A stretch of 64,000 nucleotides of DNA from the NCBI GenBank assembly GCA_963755085.1, contig CAVWIN010000027.1, forward strand, positions 112,846 through 176,845, read 5' to 3'. Below the pieces are notes generated by a model. That model was not told the origin of the DNA and made no database searches. It was given only the letters and a program-made list of their open reading frames with translations. This DNA comes from JACVRM01 sp963755085. GTDB lineage: Bacteria; Actinomycetota; Thermoleophilia; Gaiellales; Gaiellaceae. The position numbers and the translations under genes are program-made. Below, piece by piece: positions 56,630-64,000 of this stretch; position 1 is the first letter of the stretch, and the number at the start of each line of letters is the position of its first letter.

Positions 56630-57595
56630 TTACCCGAACGTGAAGCAGTACGCGGCGATCCCTCCTTCGTCGAACTCGATCTCGAACGTGCGCTCGCTTA
56701 CGCGATCTGTGGCGCGCACCAGCTGGTACATGCGCGGCTCGCCCACCGTCCCGGCGCCGTGCTCGTCGCACTCGACCCCGTGCGACGCGCCCGGCTCGCT
56801 GCCGTCGATCGTGACGCGAAAGCCGGCCCGCTTTCTGGGCTCGAGCGCGCCCACGATCAGGTTCACGTCCCGCGCGTGGAAGCGGAACGCGATCCGGCCG
56901 CCCGCCTCGTCGAGGTCGACGCGGCCCGGACGCATCGTCCACTTCCCGGCCAGGGCCCACTGGTTGAGCCTGAGCTGCTCGGGCAGCTCGTACGACCGCT
57001 CGCGGTCGAGCGCGCCGCCGCCCGGCGACGCGAGGCTCTCCGCCTGCTCGTAGCCGAGGTAGGACTCGGGCGACCGCACGTCCTCCCAGACGGCGGACAC
57101 CTCGTCGCCCTGTGGCTCGACGGACACCAGGTCCTCGTCGACGCCAAGGAGCTCCTGGATGGCTCGCTCGATGTCGTCGTAGCGGCCCTCGCCGAAGTGG
57201 CTGAAGCGGATCTCACCGTCGACGTCGGCGAGGTAGAGCGCCGGCCAGTAGTGGTTGTCGAACGCCCGCCAGACGCCGTAGTCGCTGTCCACGGCGACCG
57301 GGTACTCGATGCCGCGGCGAGCGAGCTCCGGGCGGATGTACTCGAGCTCGCGCTCGAACGGGAACTCCGGCGTATGGACGCCGACGACCGTGAAGCCGCG
57401 GTCGCCGTACTTCGCCTGCCACGCCCGGATGTACGGAACCGTTCGGAGCCAGTTGATGCAGGTGTAGGTGCAGAAGTCGAAGGCGACGACCTGCCCCCGG
57501 AGCCCCTCGGGTGTGAGGGGCTCCGAGTTCAGCCAGGACGTCGCGCCCACGAGCGCCGGGACGGAGCCCTGGCTGATGCGCCCGGACACGGTCAT
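56630..57595 (-). CDS. Thioredoxin-like (DipZ/TlpA-type) redox protein
   Basis: A 321-residue product from ATG 57595. The first half is a TlpA-like thioredoxin domain with the CxxxC active site in FDFCTYTCINWLRTVPYIRA, where DipZ relatives have FWTYTCINW. The second half (about 170-321) is a beta-rich domain that resembles the C-terminal domain of mycobacterial DipZ. No signal peptide or membrane domain is seen, so it lacks the CcdA part and is probably cytoplasmic. ATG 57595 overlaps the alpha/beta-hydrolase stop. It is the last gene of the epoxide hydrolase operon. Confidence 0.85.
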   Translation of the reverse strand: MTVSGRISQGSVPALVGATSWLNSEPLTPEGLRGQVVAFDFCTYTCINWLRTVPYIRAWQAKYGDRGFTVVGVHTPEFPFERELEYIRPELARRGIEYPVAVDSDYGVWRAFDNHYWPALYLADVDGEIRFSHFGEGRYDDIERAIQELLGVDEDLVSVEPQGDEVSAVWEDVRSPESYLGYEQAESLASPGGGALDRERSYELPEQLRLNQWALAGKWTMRPGRVDLDEAGGRIAFRFHARDVNLIVGALEPRKRAGFRVTIDGSEPGASHGVECDEHGAGTVGEPRMYQLVRATDRVSERTFEIEFDEGGIAAYCFTFG

Positions 57596-58332
57596 CGGGC
57601 GCCCGCCATCGCTTCGGACCCGACCCTGGCCAGGGCTTCCACGATCACCTTCGCGACCTGTTGCGGCTGCGAGATCATGATCACGTGTGAGCCCTCGACC
57701 TCGGTGATGGTCATGCCGGCGCGCTCTGCCATCGAACGGACGAGGTCGGCGCCGATGGTGCGGTCGCCGGTGCCGATGACGGCCCATGACGGCAGCCGCT
57801 TCCACGCCGGCGGGCCCGACGGGTCGGAGAACGCAAGCTCGCCGATCGGCCGCTGGGTGGCGGCGATCAACGCCGCCTGCGCCTCGGAGAGGTCGCCTGC
57901 GAAGGCGTCGTGGACCTTTGCCGGGTCGATGGAGAACTCCGTCGCCGTTCCGCCGTTTGCGGGGTACTGCCGCGGAACGAGCGCAGAGTTCAGGACGCTG
58001 TCCTTCGAAGTCGGCGCGACCGCGCCGAGCGCCTCGCCCTCGTCGGGGGCGAACGCGGCGACGTAGACGAGGCCGACGACGTTCGCCGCGTTGGTCGCGG
58101 CATTCGTGACGACCGCGCCGCCATACGAGTGCGCGACGACGAGCACGGGCCCCGGGATCTGCTCGAGCACGCTCGCGATGTAGGCCGAGTCGAACGCGAT
58201 GCCGCGCAGCGGATTCGGCGGCGCGGTGACCGTCAGGCCCCTGGCCTCCAGCAGCTCGATCACGCCATTCCAGCTCGAGGCATCGGCGAAGGCGCCGTGC
58301 ACGAGGACGACGGTTGGGGTCTGGTCGGACAT
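57592..58332 (-). CDS. Alpha/beta-hydrolase
   Basis: A 246-residue alpha/beta-hydrolase. The oxyanion-type motif is VVLVHGAFADASSW, the nucleophile Ser lies in VAHSYGGAVVTNA and the catalytic His in VEGSHVIMISQP. Relatives are esterases, lactonases or salicylate-type hydrolases (the layout resembles plant-type methylesterases). ATG 58332 has a strong AAAGGAGG site, 10 nt after the epoxide hydrolase stop, so the genes form one operon. Confidence 0.92.
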   Translation of the reverse strand: MSDQTPTVVLVHGAFADASSWNGVIELLEARGLTVTAPPNPLRGIAFDSAYIASVLEQIPGPVLVVAHSYGGAVVTNAATNAANVVGLVYVAAFAPDEGEALGAVAPTSKDSVLNSALVPRQYPANGGTATEFSIDPAKVHDAFAGDLSEAQAALIAATQRPIGELAFSDPSGPPAWKRLPSWAVIGTGDRTIGADLVRSMAERAGMTITEVEGSHVIMISQPQQVAKVIVEALARVGSEAMAGAR

Positions 58333-58342
58333 GGTCCTCCTT

Positions 58343-59536
58343 TCAGCGCAGCGTCTTGAACGCTGCGCGGAGCTCGTCGGTGAAGAGGTCGGGCTCTTCC
58401 CAGGCGGCGAAGTGCCCGCCCCTGGCGGCCTTGTTGAAATAGACGACGTTGGGGTAGCCCTTCTCGACCCAACTGCGTGGGGCCTGGAAGATCTCGCCGG
58501 GGAAGGTGGTGAAGCCGACCGGAACCGAGGCCTCGGGAGGAGCCGTGCCGCCCGCCAGGGCCGCCGCGCGTCCGTTCTCCCAGTACGACCGGGCCGCCGA
58601 GGCGCCCGTCCTCGTCAACCAGTACAGCGTGATGTTGTCGAGGATGTGATCCCGGGTCAGGTTGCCTGCCGGCTGCCCGTCGACGAAGGCGCGGGAGATC
58701 TTGTAGTAGCTGTCCGTGTCGTGATCGAGCAGCCAGGCCGCCAGCGCGATGGGTGAATCCAGCAGGGCGTAGCCGATCGTCTGCGGCCGGGTGGCCTGCT
58801 CGAGGAAGTAGCCGAAGCCGCTTGCCCTGAAGGTGGCGGTTGCCTCGGCCGCTGCCCGCTCCTCGTCTGTGTCCGTCGGCTGGGGGGCGCCGCCCAGGGT
58901 CGTCACGAGCAGGTTCATGTGGACACCGGCCAGTCCGTCGGGTGCCTGACGTGCCATCGCGTCGGTGACCGCAGCGCCCACGTCGCCGCCCTGGGCGACG
59001 TAGCGGGAGTAGCCGAGGCGGCGCATCAGCTCCGCCCACGCCTGCGCGATGCGGCCGACGTTCCAGCCGAGCTCGGTCGGCTCACCGGAGAACCCGTAGC
59101 CGGGCAGGGACGGGAGCACCAGGTGAAACGCTTCGTCGGCGTTTCCCCCGTGCGCGGTCGGGTCGGTGAGCGGGCCGACCGCCTCGAGCAGCTCGATGAC
59201 CGAGCCCGGCCAGCCGTGGGTCATGATCAGCGGCAGCGCGTCCTCGTGCGGCGAGCGCACGTGGATGAAGTGGATGTCCACCCCGTCGATCTCGGTCGTG
59301 AACTGCGGAAGCGCGTTCAGCCGCTCCTCGACGCGGCCGAAGTCGTAGTCGGTCGTCCAGTAGCGCGCAAGCGCCTCGATCGTGGCCAGCTGCACGCCTT
59401 GCGAGCGGTCGTCGACGAGCTCCTTGCTCGGCAGCTGCGTCCCCGCGATGCGCCGGCGCAGGTCGTCGATCTTCTCGTGCGCGAAGTCGATGTGGAACAG
59501 CTTGATCTGGGTGGCGGTCTCGACGGCGGTGCTCAT
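58343..59536 (-). CDS. Epoxide hydrolase, N-terminal-domain type (copy 1, type B)
   Basis: A 397-residue EHN-type epoxide hydrolase. The N-terminal EHN domain (about 10-115) is followed by the alpha/beta-hydrolase core: HGWPGSVIELL (oxyanion), nucleophile Asp in VAQGGDVGAAVTDAM, and catalytic His near GGHFAAWEEPDLF. Members add water to epoxides through an Asp ester intermediate. The residue after the nucleophile is Val where classical enzymes have Trp (GGDWG). It resembles the gene at 60749 more than its direct neighbour at 59533, a sign of segment duplication. Confidence 0.92.
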   Translation of the reverse strand: MSTAVETATQIKLFHIDFAHEKIDDLRRRIAGTQLPSKELVDDRSQGVQLATIEALARYWTTDYDFGRVEERLNALPQFTTEIDGVDIHFIHVRSPHEDALPLIMTHGWPGSVIELLEAVGPLTDPTAHGGNADEAFHLVLPSLPGYGFSGEPTELGWNVGRIAQAWAELMRRLGYSRYVAQGGDVGAAVTDAMARQAPDGLAGVHMNLLVTTLGGAPQPTDTDEERAAAEATATFRASGFGYFLEQATRPQTIGYALLDSPIALAAWLLDHDTDSYYKISRAFVDGQPAGNLTRDHILDNITLYWLTRTGASAARSYWENGRAAALAGGTAPPEASVPVGFTTFPGEIFQAPRSWVEKGYPNVVYFNKAARGGHFAAWEEPDLFTDELRAAFKTLR

Positions 59537-60752
59537 GGCTCCCTCCTCAGTGACGTGAACGCGGCGCGGAGCTCGCGGGTAAAGATCTCGGGCTCCTGCC
59601 AGGCCGCGAAGTGGTTGCCCTCATCGACTTCGTTGAAGTAGATGAGGTTCGGGTAGGCCTTCTCGGTCCAGCTCCGCGGTGCCTGGTAGAGCTCGTTCGG
59701 GAAGACGGTCACGGCAGCGGGGACGGTCGTGCCCTTGACGTCGAAGAAGCCGAGCGTGTTCTCCGCGTAGAGCCGGCCCGAAGATACGCCGGTGTTCGTC
59801 ACCCAGGTCATCGTGATGTTGTCGAGAACCTCGTCGCGCGTCAGGTTGCCGACGGGCTCGCCGCGGAAGGCGGCGGCGATGTCGTCGTAGCTGCGCGCGT
59901 CGTGGTCCAGCATCCAGGCGGCGAGGGCGACCGGGGAGTCGGCGAGCCCGTACAGCGTCTGCGGCCGATTCCCCATCTCGATCGAGTAGCCGAGGCCCGT
60001 CGTGTACAGGAAGTTCAGCCGGTCGTACGCTCGCTGCTCGTCAGAGGACAGGCCCGACGGCGCCGGGCCGCCCGCCCCGAGCACGTTCGACGCGAGCTGC
60101 TTGGAGATCTCGGGCGGAACGGTGCCGGGCATGTTCGAGTGGATGCCGAGCAGCGCCGGAGGCGCCTCCGCCCCCATCACATCGGTGATCTGCGCGCCCC
60201 AGTCGCCGCCCTGCGCGACGTAGTGCGTGTAGCCGAGGCGCTCCATCAGCTGGATCCATGCGCGCGCGATGTGCACGGGGTCCCAGCCGGTGGTCGACGG
60301 CTTGGCCGAGAACCCGTATCCGGGCATCGACGGCACGACGACGTCGAACGCGTCCTCGGCGTTCCCGCCGTAGGCCGTCGGGTCGCTGAGCGGACCAATG
60401 GTTGAAAGGATCTCGATGATCGAGCCGGGCCAGCCGTGCGTGATGATCAGCGGAAGCGCGTTCTCGTGCGGCGAGCGCACATGGACGAAGTGGATGTCGA
60501 GGCCGTCGATCTCGGTGATGAACTGCGGGAAGGCGTTCAGCCGTGCCTCGAACCGCCCCATGTCGTACTCACCGGCCCAGTAGCGAACGAGCGCCTCCAT
60601 CGTGGCGAGCTGGACGCCCTGGGCGTCCGTGACCGTCTCCCTCTCGGGGAAGCGCGTCTCGCCAGGCGGCGCCGCAGGTCCTCGATCGCGCCGTCGGGGA
60701 CGTCGACCTGGAAGGGCTTGATCTCGACGGCGAGGTCGACGGCGGTGCTCAT
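59533..60752 (-). CDS. Epoxide hydrolase (copy 2, type A), frameshifted near its 5' end
   Basis: The second enzyme of the array. ATG 60752 (four-nucleotide overlap with the next stop) starts VDLAVEIKPFQVDVPDGAIE, but the frame is broken near 60662, where the paralog at 61951 has GGCGAG and this copy GCGAG. Past this point the intact frame runs from ATG 60600 for 355 residues with HGWPGSIIEIL, the nucleophile GGDWGAQITDVM and GNHFAAWQEPEIF. With one base restored it would be about 405 residues long and similar to the 61951 gene. It may be a true pseudogene or an assembly error. Confidence 0.85.
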
Positions 60753-61954
60753 GACTCGCTCCTCAGCCGCCTGAAGGCGGCCCGCAGCTCGGCCGAGAAG
60801 AGGTCGGGCTCTTCCCAGGCGGCGAAGTGCCCGCCCCTGGCGGCCTCGTTGAAGTAGGTGAGGGTCGGATAGACCGCCTCTGCCCAGCTGCGTGGTGCGG
60901 CGAAGATCTCGCCGGGGAAGGTGGTGAAGCCGACCGGGACAGAGACGGGCGGAGGGGCCTGCCCGGCCGCGTGCGCCTGCTCCTGGCCGCTCTCCCAGTA
61001 CGCGCGGGCCGCCGAGGCGCCGGTGCCCGTCAGCCAGTACGTCGTGACGTTGTCGAGGACGTGGTCGCGGGTGAGACCACCCGTCGGCTTCCCGTCGATG
61101 AACGCGCCGGCGACCTTGTAGTAGCTGTCGGTGTCGTGGTCGAGCATCCACGCCGCGAGGGCGACGGGAGAGTCGAGCAGGGCGTAGCCGATCGTCTGCG
61201 GCCGCGTCGCCTGCTCGAGGTAGTAGCCGAAGCCGCTCGCCCTGAACATCGCGAGCGCGTCGAGCGCCGCGCGTTCCTGCTCGGATTCCTTCGGCAACTT
61301 GTCGGCGATGGCCAGCGCCGCCCCGAGCAGGTTCATGTGGATGCCGGCCAGGCCGGCGGGTGCCTGGCGCCCCAGCATGTCGGTGACGAGTGCGCCCACA
61401 TCGCCGCCCTGGGCGACGTAGCGCGCGTAGCCGAGGCGCCGCATCAGCTCCGCCCACGCCTGCGCCGTGCGGGCGATGCCCCACCCGAGCTCGGTCGGCT
61501 CGCCGGAGAAGCCGTAGCCGGGCACGGACGGCAGCACGAGGTGGAACGCGTCGTCGGCGCTTCCGCCGTGCGCTGTCGGGTCGGTGAGCGGGCCGATGGA
61601 GTCCAGCAGCTCGATGATCGAGCCCGGCCATCCGTGGGTCATGATCAGCGGCAGCGCGTCCTCGTGCTGCGAGCGCACGTGGATGAAGTGGATGTTCACC
61701 CCGTCGATCTCCGTGATGAACTGGGGCAGCGCGTTCAGCCGCTGTTCGACGCGGCCGAAGTCGTAGTCCGTCGTCCAGTAGCGCTGAAGCGCCTCGATCG
61801 TGGCGAGCTGGACGCCCTGCGAGCGATCCTCGACGAGCTCCCTGCTCGGCAGCCGCGTCGCCGTGATGCGCCGTCGCAGGTCGTCGATCTGCTCGCCGGG
61901 GATTTCGACGTCGAACTGCTTGATCTCGGTGGCGGTCTCGACGGCGGCGCTCAT
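60749..61954 (-). CDS. Epoxide hydrolase (copy 3, type B)
   Basis: A 401-residue EHN-type epoxide hydrolase, highly similar to the gene at 58343: MSAAVETATEIKQF against MSTAVETATQIKLF. It has RDYTTDYDFGRVEQRLNALP-like segments (RYWTTDYDFGRVEQRLNA), the oxyanion motif HGWPGSIIELLDSIG, the nucleophile in VAQGGDVGALVTDML and the His in GGHFAAWEEPDLF. As in copy 1, the nucleophile motif is GGDVG. ATG 61954 overlaps the stop of the gene at 61951 by four nucleotides, and a GAGGAGGG ribosome site is present. Confidence 0.92.
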   Translation of the reverse strand: MSAAVETATEIKQFDVEIPGEQIDDLRRRITATRLPSRELVEDRSQGVQLATIEALQRYWTTDYDFGRVEQRLNALPQFITEIDGVNIHFIHVRSQHEDALPLIMTHGWPGSIIELLDSIGPLTDPTAHGGSADDAFHLVLPSVPGYGFSGEPTELGWGIARTAQAWAELMRRLGYARYVAQGGDVGALVTDMLGRQAPAGLAGIHMNLLGAALAIADKLPKESEQERAALDALAMFRASGFGYYLEQATRPQTIGYALLDSPVALAAWMLDHDTDSYYKVAGAFIDGKPTGGLTRDHVLDNVTTYWLTGTGASAARAYWESGQEQAHAAGQAPPPVSVPVGFTTFPGEIFAAPRSWAEAVYPTLTYFNEAARGGHFAAWEEPDLFSAELRAAFRRLRSES

Positions 61955-63174
61955 GATTCCCTCCTCAGTGACTTGAAGGCGGCCCGGAGCTCACGGGTGA
62001 AGATCTCCGGCTCCTGCCAGGCCGCGAAGTGGTTGCCCTCGTCGACTTCGTTGAAGTAGATGAGGTTCGGGTAGGCCTGCTCGGCCCAGCTCCGCGGCGC
62101 CTGGTACAGCTCGTTCGGGAACACGGTCACGGCGGTGGGGACGGTCGTGCCCTTGATGTCGAAGAAGCCGAGCTTGTTCTCCGCGTAGAGCCGGCCCGAC
62201 GACACGCCGGTGTTCGTCACCCAGGTCATCGTGATGTTGTCGAGGACCTCGTCGCGGGTGAGGTTGCCGACGGGCTCGCCGCGGAACGCGGCGGCGATGT
62301 CGTCGTAGCTCCGCGCGTCGTGGTCGAGCATCCACGCGGCGAGCGCCACCGGTGAGTCGGCGAGCCCGTAGAGCGTCTGCGGCCGGTGCCCCATCTCGAT
62401 CGAGTAGCCGAGGCCCGTCGTGTATAGCTCGTTCAGCCGGTCGTACGCACGCTGCTCGTCGGCCGACAGGCCCGACGGCGCCGGGTCGCCGCCCCCGAGC
62501 ACGTGCGACGCGAGCGTCGCGGAGATCTCGGGCGGGACGGTGCCCGGCATGTTCGAATGGATTCCGAGCAGGCCCGGAGGCGCCTCCTTGCCCATCACGT
62601 CGGTGATCTGCGCGCCCCAGTCGCCGCCCTGGGCGACGTACTCGGTGTAGCCGAGGCGCTCCATCAGCTGGATCCAGGCACGCGCGATGTGCACCGGGTC
62701 CCAGCCGGTCGTCGCCGGCTTCGCCGAGAACCCGTAGCCGGGCATCGACGGGACGACGACGTCGAACGCGTCCGCGGCGTCGCCGCCGTAGGCGGGCGGG
62801 TCGCTGAGCGGGCCGATCACGTTCAGCATCTCGATGATCGAGCCGGGCCAGCCGTGCGTGATGATCAGCGGCAGGGCGTTCTCGTGCGGCGAGCGCACGT
62901 GGATGAAGTGGATGTCGAGGCCGTCGATCTCGGTGATGAACTGCGGGAAGGCGTTCAGCCGCGCCTCGAACCGCCCCATGTCGTACTCGCCGGCCCAGTA
63001 GCGCACGAGCGCCTCCATCGTGGCGAGCTGCACGCCCTGCGTGGTGTCCGTGACGGTCTCCTTCTCGGGGAAGCGCGTCTCGCCCAGACGGCGGCGCAGG
63101 TCCTCCAGCGCGCCGTCCGGGATGTCGACGCGGAACTCGCGGACCGCGGTCGCCTCCATGGTTGGTGCCGACAT
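61951..63174 (-). CDS. Epoxide hydrolase (copy 4, type A), first gene of the operon
   Basis: A 407-residue enzyme starting at ATG 63174, which has GAGGAG 7 nt upstream. The EHN domain starts near VREFRVDIPDGALEDLRRRL, and the core has HGWPGSIIEML, nucleophile Asp in VAQGGDWGAQITDVM (about 185) and His in GNHFAAWQEPEIF (about 380). It keeps the classical GGDWG motif, so it is the copy most likely to act as a typical epoxide hydrolase. A longer frame back to 63231 lacks a ribosome site. Confidence 0.92.
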   Translation of the reverse strand: MSAPTMEATAVREFRVDIPDGALEDLRRRLGETRFPEKETVTDTTQGVQLATMEALVRYWAGEYDMGRFEARLNAFPQFITEIDGLDIHFIHVRSPHENALPLIITHGWPGSIIEMLNVIGPLSDPPAYGGDAADAFDVVVPSMPGYGFSAKPATTGWDPVHIARAWIQLMERLGYTEYVAQGGDWGAQITDVMGKEAPPGLLGIHSNMPGTVPPEISATLASHVLGGGDPAPSGLSADEQRAYDRLNELYTTGLGYSIEMGHRPQTLYGLADSPVALAAWMLDHDARSYDDIAAAFRGEPVGNLTRDEVLDNITMTWVTNTGVSSGRLYAENKLGFFDIKGTTVPTAVTVFPNELYQAPRSWAEQAYPNLIYFNEVDEGNHFAAWQEPEIFTRELRAAFKSLRRES

Positions 63175-63243
63175 GCCGTCTCCTCTCGCCGGGGTCGGCA
63201 GGAGACTGGCCGAGGGCACCCTGGCTCGCACCCGTGGGATGCC

Positions 63244-63262
63244 CTGGTCTGCACGTGACCAG
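63244..63262. promoter_or_regulatory. Palindrome upstream of the epoxide hydrolase operon
   Basis: CTGGTC (63244-63249) and GACCAG (63257-63262) are perfect inverted arms around a 7-nt centre that itself contains GCACGT. Size and place, about 70 nt before the operon start, fit a TetR- or similar dimeric-regulator operator. No promoter motif could be fixed here. Confidence 0.35.
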
Positions 63263-63263
63263 T

Positions 63264-63294
63264 GCCCCGTAGGGGCGCGAGCTGCCTAGCAGCT
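63264..63294 (-). terminator. Double hairpin at the protease 3' end
   Basis: AGCTGC/GCAGCT (63280-63285 and 63289-63294) has the protease stop codon (CTA, 63286-63288 on plus) as its loop, and GCCCC/GGGGC (63264-63268 and 63272-63276) follows directly. Together they likely end the protease transcript. No T-run is seen. Confidence 0.5.
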
Positions 63295-64000
63295 GCGGAG
63301 CTTCTGGCAGGCGCGGTCGATGCGGACGGCGAAGTTGATGTTCTCGCCGCCGCCCGCGAGCAGCACGCCGACGACGCGGCCCTGGCGGTCGATTGCCGGC
63401 CCGCCGGAGTTGCCCGGGTTCGCCGCCGCGTCGGTCTGGATCATCCGCCGCGTGACACGGCTGACGATGCCGGTGGTGATCGTCCCGCCGAGGCCGTAGG
63501 GGCTGCCGGCGAGCACGAGGCGGTCGCCGACGCGCGGCCTGGCGGTGCGGGGCCGCTGCCAGAGCGGCGGCGCGCCCTGCGGGCTGCCGGCGACGTGCAC
63601 GAGGGCGAGGTCGTTCTTCGCGTCGCGGCGTACGATTTCGCCTTCCCACGATCCGCCGGGCTTCTCGACCGTGACCGGGCCGGTGCGGCCGTCGACCACG
63701 TGGTTGGCGGTGATGAGGTACGTCCCGCCCGGCACGTGCCAGGCGGCGAACGCGGTGCCGAGCTTCAGGCCTGCCGTGATCGTGAAGACGCTCTTCTGGG
63801 CGCGCCGCGCGAGCGGGGCGAGGCTGACGTCGCGCTCCGTCGTCCGGATGCGCTTCGCGAGCCGGGTGTTGTCGGAGTACACGCCCTTGAGCTGACGCTC
63901 GACCCGGGTCGCGTGGAGCTGCGCCACCTTGGCGGCGTCGATCGCGGTCTGCTGGCGGGCGAACGAGAGGAGGGCGATGCCCAGCGAGAGCACGGCGACG
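63286..64000 (-). CDS. Partial membrane-anchored trypsin-like serine protease (HtrA-like)
   Basis: The frame is open to the right edge; the true start lies outside or at GTG 63993. A hydrophobic segment (VLSLGIALLSF) leads into a short helical linker and a chymotrypsin-fold protease with the full triad: His in LITANHVVDG, Asp in RDAKNDLALVHV and Ser in ANPGNSGGPAIDRQG. No PDZ domain follows, since the protein ends at CQKLRSC. Two Cys near the end could form a disulfide, as in actinobacterial secreted proteases. Substrate unknown. Confidence 0.9.
   Translation of the reverse strand, partial: VAVLSLGIALLSFARQQTAIDAAKVAQLHATRVERQLKGVYSDNTRLAKRIRTTERDVSLAPLARRAQKSVFTITAGLKLGTAFAAWHVPGGTYLITANHVVDGRTGPVTVEKPGGSWEGEIVRRDAKNDLALVHVAGSPQGAPPLWQRPRTARPRVGDRLVLAGSPYGLGGTITTGIVSRVTRRMIQTDAAANPGNSGGPAIDRQGRVVGVLLAGGGENINFAVRIDRACQKLRSC

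Larger units (their letters stand above)
58343..63174 (-). repeat. Tandem duplication of a two-gene epoxide hydrolase unit
   Basis: Four consecutive genes alternate types A-B-A-B in transcription order (61951, 60749, 59533, 58343). The two A genes share long identical stretches such as EALVRYWAGEYDMGRFEARL, and the two B genes share TIEAL and RYWTTDYDFGRVE segments. Each junction is an ATGA overlap. The unit length is about 2.4 kb. This points to duplication of an ancestral A-B pair. Confidence 0.85.

Noticed and set aside
1..64000. Prophage, transposon, integron or CRISPR content
   Set aside because: No integrase, transposase, cas gene, terminal inverted repeats with target duplications or spaced repeats were seen.

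Overview
The window looks like a chromosomal segment of a high-GC actinobacterium, most plausibly a member of the class Thermoleophilia (Solirubrobacterales or Gaiellales type). That placement is inferred from very high GC with G/C-rich third codon positions, an actinobacterial-type integration host factor next to gmk, frequent GTG/TTG starts, TANNNT -10 boxes placed 5-8 nt before start codons (leaderless transcripts), and CGAAC-N4-GTTCG LexA boxes. No rRNA, CRISPR array, insertion sequence or phage module was seen. One tRNA (Arg, anticodon CCG) is present.

Left part (1-16 kb). On the minus strand lie rpsO-pnp, with a strong hairpin between them, and the translation block rimP-nusA-ylxR-infB-DUF503-rbfA-nrnA-truB-ribF. 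Between these blocks sit a plus-strand secreted beta-propeller/RTX protein and a gamma-glutamyltransferase, and a minus-strand VOC protein. rimP is preceded by an intrinsic terminator so close to its start codon that it must act as an attenuator or be read through. NusA carries an unusual C-terminal Cys/His motif.

Middle (15.5-32 kb). A nearly unbroken minus-strand series runs pyrR-pyrB-pyrC-carA-carB-pyrK-pyrD, then mihF-gmk-rpoZ-coaBC-MoxR-DUF58-TgpA-nucleotidyltransferase-TPR, mostly with 1-23 nt overlaps. It covers UMP synthesis up to orotate (pyrE and pyrF are absent), nucleotide and CoA metabolism, and a MoxR/DUF58/transglutaminase cell-surface module. The pyr leader has a recognisable PyrR-binding loop that hides the ribosome site of a 15-residue leader peptide whose stop codon overlaps the pyrR start.

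Right-middle (32-53 kb). Accessory genes include an S9 peptidase, an MFS transporter, RNase Z, a LysM protein under two perfect LexA boxes, a glycoside-hydrolase-like secreted protein, a DgcN/DgcA-like pair, tRNA-Arg followed directly by a tiny membrane ORF, a class V aminotransferase, a double beta-propeller protein, CorA, a HIT protein, an orphan hybrid-sensor histidine kinase and an RDD protein. Decayed or frameshifted stretches lie at 35.2-36.1 kb (starting with an 18-G run and a purine-only-like tract), 48.3-49.3 kb and 52.2-52.5 kb.

Right end (52.6-64 kb). A methyltransferase-lipoprotein pair, a large LuxR-type ATPase regulator, and a minus-strand operon of four epoxide hydrolases that is a tandem duplication of a two-gene unit, followed by an alpha/beta hydrolase and a thioredoxin-like protein. 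A membrane-anchored trypsin-like protease runs off the right edge.

Several genes (ribF 3' end, the 5' end of corA, the second epoxide hydrolase and the decayed loci) show apparent single-base frameshifts. These may be real decay or assembly errors in homopolymers; the sequence alone cannot decide.
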